A stretch of DNA of 64,000 bases from contig NZ_KI912577.1 of assembly GCF_000519085.1 (NCBI RefSeq), forward strand, positions 2,960,632 through 3,024,631, in the 5' to 3' direction. Shown piece by piece: positions 45,147-53,397 of the stretch (the first letter of the stretch is position 1; the number at the start of each line of letters is the position of its first letter). A program made the position numbers and the translations under genes. This DNA is from Methylobacterium sp. 10. Lineage in GTDB: Bacteria; Pseudomonadota; Alphaproteobacteria; Rhizobiales; Beijerinckiaceae. A model generated the notes under the pieces. The model ran no database searches, was not told the DNA's origin, and saw only the letters and a program-made list of their open reading frames with translations.

Positions 45147-45587
45147 ATGGCAACCCTTCCTCCCGAACAGGCCGCCGAACAGGCGCGCGCCGCCGCCGTT
45201 ACCGCCCGCACCGCCGCCGAACAGGCACAGAGCCTCGCCGACAGCCTCGGTCAGGGCATCAGCCACGGCATCGCCGCCGCCACCCACGGCGCGGTCGACC
45301 CTACCGTCTTCCAGCTCGCGATCTTCGTGCTCGCGATCTTCGTTGGTTACTACGTGGTGTGGTCGGTGACCCCGGCGCTCCACACCCCCCTGATGTCCGT
45401 CACCAACGCGATCTCCTCCGTCATCATCGTCGGCGCCCTTCTCGCCGCTGGCGTTCCGCTGATCGAGAAAGGCACCGGCTGGGCGCGCTTCTTCGGCTTC
45501 GTCGGCATCGTGCTCGCCAGCGTCAACATCTTCGGCGGCTTCCTCGTTACCCAGCGCATGCTCGGCATGTACAAGAAGAAGGCCTGA
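45147..45587 (+). CDS. pntAB: NAD(P) transhydrogenase subunit alpha part 2
   Basis: This 146-residue protein has an Ala/Gln-rich N-terminal helix (~45 residues) and then several membrane helices ([60 protein letters not shown]). The VTNAISSVI stretch is typical of transhydrogenase domain II. The ATG at 45147 has CGGAGAG upstream. It lies 17 nt after pntAA and 4 nt before pntB. Confidence 0.95.
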   Translation: MATLPPEQAAEQARAAAVTARTAAEQAQSLADSLGQGISHGIAAATHGAVDPTVFQLAIFVLAIFVGYYVVWSVTPALHTPLMSVTNAISSVIIVGALLAAGVPLIEKGTGWARFFGFVGIVLASVNIFGGFLVTQRMLGMYKKKA

Positions 45588-45591
45588 GACG

Positions 45592-46992
45592 ATGTCCCAG
45601 AACGTCTCCGCCCTCCTCTATATCGTCTCCGGCGTCCTGTTCATCATGGCGCTGCGGGGGCTCTCGCACCCGACCACGTCGCGGCAGGGCAACCTGTACG
45701 GCATGATCGGCATGGGCCTCGCGGTCCTGACGACCCTGGTCGGCCATCCGCCGGCCGGTTTCGGCGCCTGGATCATCGTTCTCCTCGGCCTCGGCATCGG
45801 CGGTGGCGCGGGCGCGGTCATCGCCAAGCGAGTGCCGATGACGGCCATGCCGCAGCTCGTGGCCGCCTTCCACTCCCTCGTAGGCCTCGCCGCAGTGGCG
45901 GGTGCGGCGGGTACGCTCTACGCTCCACAGGCGGTGGGCATCCTCGAGAACGGCCATATCCATAAGGAATCGCTGTTCGAGATGGCGCTCGGCGTCGCCA
46001 TCGGCGCCATCACCTTCACCGGCTCGGTCATCGCCTTCGCCAAGCTCGACGGGCGCATGTCCGGCAAGCCGATCATGCTGCCGCAGCGGCATGCGATCAA
46101 CATTGCTCTCGGCATCGCCCTTATCGGTCTGATCGCGGTGTTCATCGGCACCGAAAGCAAGGCGATCTTCTGGCTGATCGTAGTGCTGTCCTTCGTGCTC
46201 GGCGGCCTCCTGATCATCCCGATCGGCGGCGCGGACATGCCCGTCGTCGTTTCGATGCTCAACTCCTATTCGGGTTGGGCGGCGGCCGGCATCGGCTTCA
46301 CTCTGGGCAACCTCGCGCTCATCATGACCGGCGCCCTCGTCGGCTCCTCGGGCGCGATCCTGTCCTACATCATGTGCAAGGCGATGAACCGGTCCTTCAT
46401 ATCGGTCATCCTCGGCGGCTTCGGCGGCGATGCCGCCGCGGCGGCCGGAGGCGGCGCGGTGGAGACCCGACCGGTCAAGCAGGGCTCCGCGGACGACGCG
46501 GCCTACATACTGAAGAACGCCGAGCGCGTCATCATCGTCCCCGGCTACGGCATGGCGGTGGCGCAGGCCCAGCACTCGCTGCGCGAGATGGTGGACATGC
46601 TCAAGAAGGAGGGCGTCGACGTTAAGTACGCCATTCACCCGGTCGCCGGACGCATGCCGGGGCACATGAACGTGCTGCTTGCGGAAGCCAACGTGCCCTA
46701 TGACGAGGTCCACGAGCTCGAGGACATCAACGGCGACTTCCCGCAGGCGGACGTGGCCTTCGTGATCGGCGCGAACGACGTCACCAACCCGGCCGCCAAG
46801 ACCGACAAGACCTCGCCGATCTACGGCATGCCGATCCTTGACGTGGAGAAGGCGAAGACGGTTCTCTTCATCAAGCGTGGCATGGGCTCCGGCTATGCCG
46901 GCGTGGAGAACGAGGTGTTCTTCCGCGACAACACGATGATGCTGTTCGGCGACGCCAAGAAGGTGGTGGACTCGATCGTCAAGAACCTCTGA
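45592..46992 (+). CDS. pntB: NAD(P) transhydrogenase subunit beta
   Basis: This 466-residue protein has about nine N-terminal membrane helices that form the rest of the proton channel, then the NADP(H)-binding domain III with VIIVPGYGMAVAQAQHSLRE, YAIHPVAGRMPGHMNVLLAEA, VIGANDVTNPAA and KRGMGSGYAGVENEVF. It is the last gene of the pnt operon and is followed by a very strong terminator. Confidence 0.97.
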   Translation: MSQNVSALLYIVSGVLFIMALRGLSHPTTSRQGNLYGMIGMGLAVLTTLVGHPPAGFGAWIIVLLGLGIGGGAGAVIAKRVPMTAMPQLVAAFHSLVGLAAVAGAAGTLYAPQAVGILENGHIHKESLFEMALGVAIGAITFTGSVIAFAKLDGRMSGKPIMLPQRHAINIALGIALIGLIAVFIGTESKAIFWLIVVLSFVLGGLLIIPIGGADMPVVVSMLNSYSGWAAAGIGFTLGNLALIMTGALVGSSGAILSYIMCKAMNRSFISVILGGFGGDAAAAAGGGAVETRPVKQGSADDAAYILKNAERVIIVPGYGMAVAQAQHSLREMVDMLKKEGVDVKYAIHPVAGRMPGHMNVLLAEANVPYDEVHELEDINGDFPQADVAFVIGANDVTNPAAKTDKTSPIYGMPILDVEKAKTVLFIKRGMGSGYAGVENEVFFRDNTMMLFGDAKKVVDSIVKNL

Positions 46993-47024
46993 GTCTCGGG
47001 GCTTTCGATCCTCGACGACGTTCA

Positions 47025-47065
47025 CGAGAAAGGGGCCGGCGCATCATACGCCGGCCCCTTTCTCG
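47025..47065 (+). terminator. Strong terminator after pntB
   Basis: A perfect 17-bp inverted repeat (arms 47025-47041 and 47049-47065) surrounds a 7-nt loop. It has a GGGGCCGGCG core, and TTTCTCG lies at the end of the 3' arm. It lies about 30 nt after the pntB stop and closes the pnt operon. Confidence 0.85.
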
Positions 47066-47203
47066 TTCGGCACGACCGGCACCGGTGTCGACACCTCTCC
47101 GGCGGTAAGTGGCACTCACCACGATCTGGCGTCATAAAGGGATGACGCGTCTTCGATGGACACCGTTCGTGCCCGGCGACACGATTCGTAACGGGAGAGG
47201 GCA

Positions 47204-47995
47204 ATGACCGAGACCGGCCGTTTCGTTTGGTATGATTTGATGACAACGGATCTTCCCGCAGCCCGGGATTTCTACGGTCATGCCTGCGGATGGACCATCG
47301 CAGAGGCCGGTATGCCGGGGACCGACTACTCCCTGGCCCATCTCGGAGAAGTGCCGGTGGGCGGGATGATGACGCTCCCCGACGACGTCCGTGCCCAGGG
47401 GGGCCGGGCCGGCTGGATGGGCTACGTAGCCGTCACCGATGTCGATGCCGCCTCGGCCGAAATCCGCGAGGCCGGCGGCAAGATCTACCGGCCGCCTGCC
47501 GACATTCCGGGGATCGGCCGCTTCTGCGTTGCCGCCGATCCGCAGGGCGCGGTGTTCGTACCCTTTCGTGGCGACGGGCCCCTGCCGCCGACACCCACAC
47601 CCGGTACGCCTGGGCATTTCGGCTGGCACGAATTGCACGCGACCGACTGGGAGGAGGCCTTCGCCTTCTATGCGTCACTCTTCGGCTGGGTGAAGACCGA
47701 AGCGGTGGATATGGGTCCCTTGGGAATCTACCAGCTCTTCGGCGCCCCTGTCCCCGATTCCGGCTGCGCCGGAATCCATACCGGCGGCATGATGACGAAC
47801 GCACAGGTGCCGGCCCCGTTCTGGCTTTACTACGTCAATGTCGAGGACATCGACGCCGCGGGATCGAGAATCACCGCGGGCGGCGGCCGGATCGTCGCCG
47901 GTCCGCATCAGGTGCCCGGCGGGGCCTGGACCATTCATGCCTTCGATCCGCAAGGAGCGATGTTCGGCCTCGTCGGCCAACGGCCGAACGCGTAA
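47204..47995 (+). CDS. Two-domain VOC (glyoxalase-fold) protein
   Basis: This 263-residue protein is built from two tandem vicinal-oxygen-chelate domains: ~7-125 starts GRFVWYDLMTTDLPAARDFY and ~138-260 starts FGWHELHATDWEEAFAFY. Each ends with the DPQGAVF/DPQGAMF motif. Many such proteins are metal enzymes or antibiotic-binding proteins; this subgroup is usually annotated only as VOC family. GGGAGAGG lies just upstream of the ATG. It is a single-gene unit after the pnt terminator. Confidence 0.85.
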   Translation: MTETGRFVWYDLMTTDLPAARDFYGHACGWTIAEAGMPGTDYSLAHLGEVPVGGMMTLPDDVRAQGGRAGWMGYVAVTDVDAASAEIREAGGKIYRPPADIPGIGRFCVAADPQGAVFVPFRGDGPLPPTPTPGTPGHFGWHELHATDWEEAFAFYASLFGWVKTEAVDMGPLGIYQLFGAPVPDSGCAGIHTGGMMTNAQVPAPFWLYYVNVEDIDAAGSRITAGGGRIVAGPHQVPGGAWTIHAFDPQGAMFGLVGQRPNA

Positions 47996-48036
47996 CCCAG
48001 TGGCGCCGGATGGCCGGGAGCGGGTAGACTGGCAAG

Positions 48037-49836
48037 GTGTCAGCCGTCTCGATCCTTGCCCCGTCTCGCGCCTTCCTCGGCGTCACCCGCTCCATCATGG
48101 GGCGGCCCTGGCGCGACCGCTGCGGCGACCCCGCCGCCCAGGCCTATGCCGCGACGATGGTACAGGCCCATGGCCTGCCCGACCTTCTGGCCCGCGTCCT
48201 CGCCTCACGCGGCATCCGACCCGACGAGACGGCGGCCTATCTCGAACCGCGCCTGCGCGACCTGATGCCGGATCCGTCCCGTCTCGTGGATATGGAAACT
48301 GCGGCCGAACGGCTCGCCCATGCCGTTGAGGCCGGCGAACGCGTCGCCGTGTTCGGTGATTACGATGTCGACGGCGCCGCCAGCGCGGCGCTGATGGCCG
48401 GCTACCTGCGCGCGCTCGGCCTGACGGTGGACATCCACATCCCAGACCGGATCACGGAAGGCTACGGCCCCAACGTGGCCGCGGTCACGGCACTGGCGGA
48501 GGGCGGGGCGACGCTCCTCGTCTGCGTCGATTGCGGAACGAGCGGTCACGAGCCCCTGGCGGCTGCGGCCGAACGCGGCCTCGCCGTGATCGTCCTCGAC
48601 CATCACGGCGCGCCGGAGATCCTGCCGCCGGTCGAGGCGCTGGTGAACCCGAACCGGCTGGACGACATCTCTGGCCTCGGCCATCTCTGCGCGGCGGGTG
48701 TCGTCTTCCTCACCCTCGTGGCCCTCAACCGCCGCCTGAGGCGGGGAGGGCGGGAGGATCTGCCGGATCTCGCCGAGGCCCTCGATCTGGTGGCCCTGGC
48801 GACGGTCGCCGACGTGGTGCCGCTGACCGGCCTCAACCGCGCCTTCGTGGTCCAGGGACTGAAGGTGATGCGGGGGCGGGGAAGGATCGGTCTCGCCGCC
48901 CTGTTCGACGCGGCATCCCTGAGCGAGCCGCCGGAATCCTGGCATCTCGGCTATCTCCTCGGTCCGCGCATCAATGCCGGCGGGCGCATCGGCCATGCTG
49001 GGCTCGGCGCGGCCCTTCTCACCAGCGGAGATCCGGCCGAGGCGACCCGCATCGCCACCGAACTCGACCGTCTCAACCGTGAGCGCCAGGGCATCGAAGC
49101 GCAGGCGGTGCTCGAAGCCGAAGCCGAGATGGATCGGGCCCTGACACTGGCCCCCGATACGCCGATCCTGGTGACGGCCTCCGCCTCCTGGCATCCGGGA
49201 GTGGTCGGCCTCGTGGCGGCGCGGCTGAAGGAGCGTTTCGGGCGGCCGGCTTTCGCCTTCGCCCTGCGCCCGGACGGGACCGCCACAGGGTCGGGCCGCT
49301 CCGTCGCAGGGGTGGATCTCGGCCATGCGGTGCGCGAGGCCGTGGATGCCGGCCTCCTCGTCAAGGGCGGCGGGCATGCCATGGCAGCCGGCGCGACGCT
49401 GCCGAGCCACGATCCCACGCATTTGAGCGACTTCCTGGCGGCCGCCCTCGCCTCGGCGGTGTCGGAGGCAAGGGCGGTGGAGGCATTACTCGTCGACGGC
49501 ACCGTGAACGCAGGGGGCGCCACGGCGGAGGTGGTTCGTCTCGTCCAGCGTGCCGGGCCGTTCGGCGCCGGAGCACCGGAACCGGTCTTCGCCCTGCCGT
49601 ATCACCGGCTGGTCGATGCGGCGATTGTCGGCAACGGCCACGTCCGCGCGCGCTTCCGGAGCCGGGACGGCCAAGCCATCGGCGCCATTGCCTTCCGCTC
49701 CGCCCAGGGGCCGCTGGGCCAAGCGCTCCTCGGTGGGATCGGGCAGGAATTCCATGTGGCCGGAACCCTCGCCATCGATACCTGGCGCGGCGGCGAGCGC
49801 GTGCAATTGCGCGTCGGCGATCTCGCCGCACCCTGA
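48037..49836 (+). CDS. recJ: Single-stranded-DNA exonuclease RecJ
   Basis: This 599-residue 5'-3' exonuclease acts in recombination and mismatch repair. It has the N-terminal FLGVTRSIMGRPWRDR typical of alphaproteobacterial RecJ, motif I VFGDYDVDGAAS (D108, D110), the DHH motif at 188-190, GPRINAGGRIGHA, and the DHHA1 region with GSGRSVAGVDL and KGGGHAMAAG, followed by an OB-like C-terminus. The start is a GTG at 48037. It lies directly upstream of tRNA-Tyr. Confidence 0.95.
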   Translation: MSAVSILAPSRAFLGVTRSIMGRPWRDRCGDPAAQAYAATMVQAHGLPDLLARVLASRGIRPDETAAYLEPRLRDLMPDPSRLVDMETAAERLAHAVEAGERVAVFGDYDVDGAASAALMAGYLRALGLTVDIHIPDRITEGYGPNVAAVTALAEGGATLLVCVDCGTSGHEPLAAAAERGLAVIVLDHHGAPEILPPVEALVNPNRLDDISGLGHLCAAGVVFLTLVALNRRLRRGGREDLPDLAEALDLVALATVADVVPLTGLNRAFVVQGLKVMRGRGRIGLAALFDAASLSEPPESWHLGYLLGPRINAGGRIGHAGLGAALLTSGDPAEATRIATELDRLNRERQGIEAQAVLEAEAEMDRALTLAPDTPILVTASASWHPGVVGLVAARLKERFGRPAFAFALRPDGTATGSGRSVAGVDLGHAVREAVDAGLLVKGGGHAMAAGATLPSHDPTHLSDFLAAALASAVSEARAVEALLVDGTVNAGGATAEVVRLVQRAGPFGAGAPEPVFALPYHRLVDAAIVGNGHVRARFRSRDGQAIGAIAFRSAQGPLGQALLGGIGQEFHVAGTLAIDTWRGGERVQLRVGDLAAP

Positions 49837-49924
49837 ACTTTGCGCCGGTGCCCGCGCGGGACGTGTTGACACCCGCGCAAGCCCTCACCATAAGGACCCG
49901 CGCGCTGCCGAAAGGCGGTGGTTT

Positions 49925-50008
49925 GGGGGAATGTCCCGAGCGGCAAAGGGGGCGGACTGTAAATCCGCTGCGTAAGCTTCGTAGGTTCGAGTCCTACTTC
50001 CCCCACCA
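49925..50008 (+). tRNA. tRNA-Tyr (anticodon GTA)
   Basis: Acceptor arms GGGGGAA/TTCCCCC, a class II long variable arm (TGCGTAAGCTTCG region), anticodon stem GCGGA/TCCGC with loop CTGTAAA (GTA), T arm TAGG-TTCGAGT-CCTA, discriminator A, and an encoded CCA. Confidence 0.97.
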
Positions 50009-50090
50009 ATCCATACCGACACGCTGGCAACACGGCCGACGAAGGGATCACCTTCTCAAAACCGCGTCGTCATGCTATCGGGCGCCACAT

Positions 50091-50164
50091 GCGGGTGTAG
50101 CTCAATGGTAGAGCAGCAGCCTTCCAAGCTGAATACCCGGGTTCGATTCCCGGTACCCGCTCCA
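50091..50164 (+). tRNA. tRNA-Gly (anticodon TCC)
   Basis: Acceptor arms GCGGGTG/TACCCGC (one G-U pair), D arm GCTCAATGGTAGAGC, anticodon loop CTTCCAA (TCC), T arm CCGGG-TTCGATT-CCCGG, discriminator T, and an encoded CCA at 50162-50164. It marks the left edge of the accessory region. Confidence 0.97.
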
Positions 50165-50214
50165 CTCCCCCCTTCCCGAAAAGACTAGCAACCTCAGCCC
50201 GATAGGGCAGGGGC

Positions 50215-50265
50215 GCGGTATCCAGTGGCTGTTTGCCTGGGCGGTGGATACCGCATGGATACCGC
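50215..50265. repeat. Three copies of TGGATACCGC next to tRNA-Gly
   Basis: TGGATACCGC occurs at 50245-50254 and 50256-50265 as a near-adjacent direct repeat, and in inverted orientation at 50215-50224 (GCGGTATCCA). The cluster starts 50 bp after the tRNA-Gly CCA end. Short repeats at this distance from a tRNA attachment core resemble integrase arm-type sites; that reading is inference. Confidence 0.6.
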
Positions 50266-50346
50266 AGACGAATCGGTATCGGGCGCAAGTTTCCTTGTCG
50301 AACTCGGACCCGCTCGCACGAATGATGGTGATCGAAAGAGATCGCC

Positions 50347-50586
50347 ATGCCCCGCTGCACCCACACCCCGGCCCGCCTCTACGACCGCCACCCTGATCCG
50401 GTTCACGACCTCATCGCCGTTGGCAGCCTTTCCCGGTTCGTGCGCTGCACGGATTGTGGTGCCAGGGGCATCGTCCGGCGCGGCCGCGTGGGATGGACGC
50501 CCCGTAGCGCCGGTGATCCGGTCCGCCCGGAGGTCGAGCGGTGGAACGCCCTGGTGGCCGAGGCTCGTGCAGCGCTCCTGCCTTGA
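50347..50586 (+). CDS. Small zinc-ribbon-like protein, unknown
   Basis: This 79-residue protein has a central FVRCTDCGARGIVRRG segment with a CxxC pair, and further Cys/His near the N-terminus (RCTHTPARLYDRH) that could complete a metal site. An AAAGAGA lies upstream of the ATG. It is the first gene after the tRNA and converges on the minus-strand operon across a large hairpin. The function is unknown. Confidence 0.55.
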   Translation: MPRCTHTPARLYDRHPDPVHDLIAVGSLSRFVRCTDCGARGIVRRGRVGWTPRSAGDPVRPEVERWNALVAEARAALLP

Positions 50587-50615
50587 TCGAAGAACCCGGG
50601 CCCTTTCGCTTTGGG

Positions 50616-50681
50616 CCGCCCCGAACGTGTAAAACGATTCCACAAACGCGATTTGGGAATCGTTTTACACGTTCGGGGCGG
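50616..50681. repeat. 26-bp perfect inverted repeat (hairpin) between convergent genes
   Basis: The arms 50616-50641 and 50656-50681 are exact complements (they include GAACGTGTAAAACGATTCC and its mirror) around a 14-nt loop that can pair further. It fills the gap between the stops at 50586 (+) and 50686 (-). It should act as a bidirectional terminator. Its length and perfection exceed normal terminators, so it may be a copy of a dispersed repeat. Confidence 0.85.
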
Positions 50682-50685
50682 GCCA

Positions 50686-50880
50686 TCAGTTCAGGGTCCC
50701 GATCTCGCCGTCGTACCCATCGAGCACCCGGACCTCGCCCCCGGCCGGGTGGAGCGAGACGGCATCGCATCGCGGGCAGTGCAGGCCGCCCGCCGCCATC
50801 CGGACCTCCCCCCACCGGAACTTCGCGGAGCACGTGAGGCAGCACCAGGTCTGCTGCATGACTTCGTCAGACTCGGTCAT
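50686..50880 (-). CDS. Small zinc-ribbon protein, unknown
   Basis: This 64-residue protein has two CxxC pairs (CCLTCSAKF and HCPRCDAVSL) that make a classic zinc ribbon. It is last in a six-gene minus-strand operon; its ATG overlaps the stop of the gene before it. Small zinc ribbons like this often bind nucleic acid or a larger enzyme, but nothing specific can be said. The stop lies against the large hairpin. Confidence 0.7.
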   Translation of the reverse strand: MTESDEVMQQTWCCLTCSAKFRWGEVRMAAGGLHCPRCDAVSLHPAGGEVRVLDGYDGEIGTLN

Positions 50881-51167
50881 CCCAGCCTCCGCGAATAGCT
50901 GCCATCGGGATGGAAGGTGACCTCCTCGGTGTAGGTGGTCACCTCCACGTCATGGCTGCCAGAGATGGAAACTTTCGCGACTGGCTCGCCAAGGTTCACG
51001 CCCCAGTCGTCATCGAGGTCCATCTCCTCGCCCAGGGTGAGGTGAACCCTGATGCCGCCGGCGAGCGTGAAGGTGCCTCCCTCGCGGATGGCGCGCTGCC
51101 AGTCCTCCTCGGTCGCGAAGTGCTTGCGGGTGAGGGTGATGGTCGGGTTCATCATGCGCTCGATCAT
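50877..51167 (-). CDS. Hypothetical 96-residue protein
   Basis: The ATG at 51167 overlaps the upstream stop (ATGA) and has AAGGAG about 8 nt before it, which decides the start. The protein is acidic and predicted mostly beta-stranded (VHLTLGEEMDLDDDWGVNLG; VSISGSHDVEVTTYTEEVTF) after a short basic N-terminus. No family was recognised. Fifth gene of the minus-strand operon. Confidence 0.65.
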   Translation of the reverse strand: MIERMMNPTITLTRKHFATEEDWQRAIREGGTFTLAGGIRVHLTLGEEMDLDDDWGVNLGEPVAKVSISGSHDVEVTTYTEEVTFHPDGSYSRRLG

Positions 51168-51682
51168 GCCCTGTCTCCTTCCGGCGGCCGCCCGTGCCGA
51201 GTGGTGCCGTCCGGCCAGTCCCAGCGATGTTCGCAATCAGGTTCGAACTCGATACCGACGATGGTGGCCTTGAGGCGGTAGAGTTTGTCCCGGAGTTCGT
51301 TGACGCCGTTCCGTTCCAGACCGATGCACCCGGCCAGGTGGCCGGTGATGGCGTAGATCTGGCGCGCCGCCTCCTTCAGACGGTCGGCCTCGGACATGGT
51401 CGTCGGGTCCGGCTCGGGCGAGTGGACCTCCTCAAGCTTCGCCAGCCGGACTATCAGGGCGCTCATGGCGAACCCGACCGATCCCTCCTTGCCCGTGACC
51501 TTCCAGTGCCCGGCGGTCTCCCGACCGGCATCTTCCCCAACGCCCTCGGTATAGATCGTGATGACGTCGCCGACGGCGTGGCGGTCGAAAGGTGCCCTGA
51601 TCAGGACGACGGTCCCCTGTCCGGGCATGCGGCGCCAGTCGGTTGCCTTGACCCGGTAGCTCTGCATGCCCCGACCGTTCAC
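51164..51682 (-). CDS. Hypothetical 172-residue protein
   Basis: The GTG at 51682 is preceded by AGGAGG and overlaps the upstream stop (GTGA), so it is preferred over the ATG at 51667. The N-terminal part looks like a small beta domain (VVLIRAPFDRHAVGDVITIYTEG). The C-terminal part is helical (EADRLKEAARQIYAITGHLA; ELRDKLYRLKATIVG). No family was recognised. Fourth gene of the minus-strand operon. Confidence 0.65.
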   Translation of the reverse strand: MNGRGMQSYRVKATDWRRMPGQGTVVLIRAPFDRHAVGDVITIYTEGVGEDAGRETAGHWKVTGKEGSVGFAMSALIVRLAKLEEVHSPEPDPTTMSEADRLKEAARQIYAITGHLAGCIGLERNGVNELRDKLYRLKATIVGIEFEPDCEHRWDWPDGTTRHGRPPEGDRA

Positions 51683-51933
51683 TGCGGCCTCCTCAGGCAA
51701 TCGGGGCGCCCGTCCGGTCCCACGAGCGGCTGCATGCCAGTCTCGGCTTGGGTGTACCGGCACCCGGTCGCCGGGTCCGTCCAGACCCGGACGCCGCCTT
51801 GGTTGGACCACGCGGGATCCGCTGCCTGCGAGAGGGCCTGCAGGATCGTGAGCAGGACGGCCGCGGCGATGGCGATGCCGATGAACAGGAACCAGAGGTC
51901 GAACCCGTCGCGAGGCGAGGAGGTCCTGATCAT
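51679..51933 (-). CDS. Small single-pass membrane protein
   Basis: This 84-residue protein has one transmembrane helix (~12-36, DLWFLFIGIAIAAAVLLTIL). It is followed by a short domain with two Cys (TDPATGCRYTQAETGMQPLV ... PDC), a pattern seen in small phage and island proteins of unknown role. The ATG at 51933 overlaps the previous stop. Third gene of the operon. Confidence 0.65.
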   Translation of the reverse strand: MIRTSSPRDGFDLWFLFIGIAIAAAVLLTILQALSQAADPAWSNQGGVRVWTDPATGCRYTQAETGMQPLVGPDGRPDCLRRPQ

Positions 51934-52124
51934 GAGGACCTCCTCGAAACACGGCGCCGGTCATTCCTGACCTCGCGGAGGACGGCGTGCCTGATCCAGT
52001 CCGCGAACATGACCTGCACCTTGGCCTGCCGCTGGGGGGCCCCGCCGGGGTGCTCCTCTGCGATGATCCGCTCGACCCCACGAGCAGCCCCGAGGGCGAT
52101 CTCGTCGATTGTGGACCGCCTCAT
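51930..52124 (-). CDS. Hypothetical 64-residue protein
   Basis: A short helical, Arg-rich product (RRSTIDEIALGAARGVERII ... REVRNDRRRVSRRSS). It overlaps both neighbours by ATGA junctions, which is the main reason to accept it. No family was recognised. Second gene of the operon. Confidence 0.55.
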   Translation of the reverse strand: MRRSTIDEIALGAARGVERIIAEEHPGGAPQRQAKVQVMFADWIRHAVLREVRNDRRRVSRRSS

Positions 52125-52588
52125 GACTGGGCCCCCCGAAATGGAGCGGGGTTCGGGGTGCAGCCCGAGTGGTCCTCGCCGGTCAGGAAATCGAGGACCC
52201 GATACAGGTCATGGCGGATCCCGGGGACGCCGTAGAGATGATGCCCTGCGGTCGCGAGATCGAACTCCTTGATGACGGTCTTCACACGCGAGACGGCCTC
52301 GTGGAGATCTCGCCGGCGGATGAACCCGGCATACTGCAGGACCTGCAGGGCGGGCGCCGGGTCGAAGTCGGCGTCGCTGTAAGCGTTGACGGTCTGCTCG
52401 ACGACGTCGGCATCGCTCATTGCCCGGAGGGCGTCACGGCGCTCCTGTGCCGCGACCGCTCGCTGCGCAATCTCCTCGGCCATCTCCAGCCGGTACTTGG
52501 CGACCCACGTTTCATGGGCCGCCACTTGCTCGGGTGTCATGCCGGCATACAGCCGGGCAAACTCTCGGATCTCGATCTCTGTGGGCAT
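52121..52588 (-). CDS. Hypothetical 155-residue protein, first of the minus-strand operon
   Basis: A mainly helical protein with coiled-coil tendency in the first half (FARLYAGMTPEQVAAHETWV; EEIAQRAVAAQERRDALRAM). The C-terminal half is more globular. No family was recognised. It begins the six-gene operon running to 50686. A 7-bp palindrome lies 18 bp upstream and could be its operator. Confidence 0.6.
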   Translation of the reverse strand: MPTEIEIREFARLYAGMTPEQVAAHETWVAKYRLEMAEEIAQRAVAAQERRDALRAMSDADVVEQTVNAYSDADFDPAPALQVLQYAGFIRRRDLHEAVSRVKTVIKEFDLATAGHHLYGVPGIRHDLYRVLDFLTGEDHSGCTPNPAPFRGAQS

Positions 52589-52605
52589 GCTGGTCCGGGT
52601 CCCTG

Positions 52606-52621
52606 TCTCGCGTTCGCGAGA
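52606..52621. promoter_or_regulatory. Palindrome TCTCGCG-TT-CGCGAGA upstream of the minus-strand operon
   Basis: A perfect 7-bp inverted repeat with a 2-bp centre, 18 bp upstream of the first gene of the minus-strand operon. Position suggests an operator or a structured 5' leader. Its regulator is unknown. Confidence 0.4.
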
Positions 52622-52768
52622 TCGCTTCAGAGACGATCGAAGCAGCTCCCGCAGATTCGCCTAGAGGGAAACCGGACGGGCCGTCCGGATGGCCCATCGA
52701 GAACGCCATCGCGGTTTACGACGCGCGACACGGCCTCATCGGGCGTAAAGAATTCTCTCGTGGAGGCC

Positions 52769-52796
52769 TTGCGACTACCGCAAATTGCGGTACATT
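52769..52796 (+). promoter_or_regulatory. Promoter with embedded palindrome (operator)
   Basis: TTGCGA (52769-52774) and TACATT (52791-52796) have sigma-70-like -35/-10 character with a 16-bp spacer. The spacer is almost entirely the palindrome TACCGCAA-A-TTGCGGTA (52776-52792), so a bound dimer would block RNA polymerase. It sits 62 bp upstream of the plus-strand gene train. Promoter strength and regulator are inferred. Confidence 0.5.
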
Positions 52797-52857
52797 TAGA
52801 TCACCGGCGCAAGCCGAGGCCTCCCGGGGCGATCCGGGCCGATGATGGAGCCACCCG

Positions 52858-53397
52858 ATGACCACCACCAAAATCGACCGTTCCGCCCTCCTGAGGAATG
52901 CTTGGCGGATCGCCCGCGAAGCCGCGGCCTCCGCCGGCACCGCCGTCCGTGCCGCGCTCGGCGCCGCGTTCCGGCAGGCTTGGGCCGAGGCCCGCATGGT
53001 CGCCCAGCCCGTCCAGCAGCAGCAGGCCCAGGCCGTCGCGCCGGCCGACCTCACCACCACCGAGGGCCTCGCCAAGGCCCTCGTCGGCAAGACCGCCTCC
53101 CTTGCGCTTGCGGGTGGTGAGGCCCTCTACACCATCGTCTCCGTCGAGCGCTGGACCTCGCCCGACGGCGCGCAGGTCCGCGACTACATCAAGATGGAGA
53201 CGAGCGGCATGTGGTCTGACGACCGCAAGGGTCCAATCAAACTCTTCATCCTGCGCAAGGGAACCGGACACGGCACGTACACCGAGACGGATGCCGGCGA
53301 GGCCTTCTGGGCGTACGGCGGGTTCTGCAACAGCGGCAACAAGCGCTGCAACGCCAACGACATGGTCAAAGACATCCTGGAGAGTATCCGCTCATGA
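52858..53397 (+). CDS. Hypothetical island protein with N-terminal helical motif
   Basis: A 179-residue protein. Residues ~8-50 (ALLRNAWRIAREAAASAGTA followed by VRAALGAAFRQAWAEAR) form an amphipathic helical motif of a kind I associate with many phage and island proteins of otherwise different make-up. The rest is a beta-rich domain (YTIVSVERWTSPDGAQVRDYI; IKLFILRKG) with a CNSGNKRC pair. Function unknown. First gene of the plus-strand train, with a palindrome-containing promoter upstream. Its stop overlaps the next ATG. Confidence 0.65.
   Translation: MTTTKIDRSALLRNAWRIAREAAASAGTAVRAALGAAFRQAWAEARMVAQPVQQQQAQAVAPADLTTTEGLAKALVGKTASLALAGGEALYTIVSVERWTSPDGAQVRDYIKMETSGMWSDDRKGPIKLFILRKGTGHGTYTETDAGEAFWAYGGFCNSGNKRCNANDMVKDILESIRS

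Noticed and set aside
47623..47640. Sigma-54-like TGGCACG...TTGCA
   Set aside because: The spacing between the GG and GC elements is too short and it lies inside the VOC protein coding sequence.
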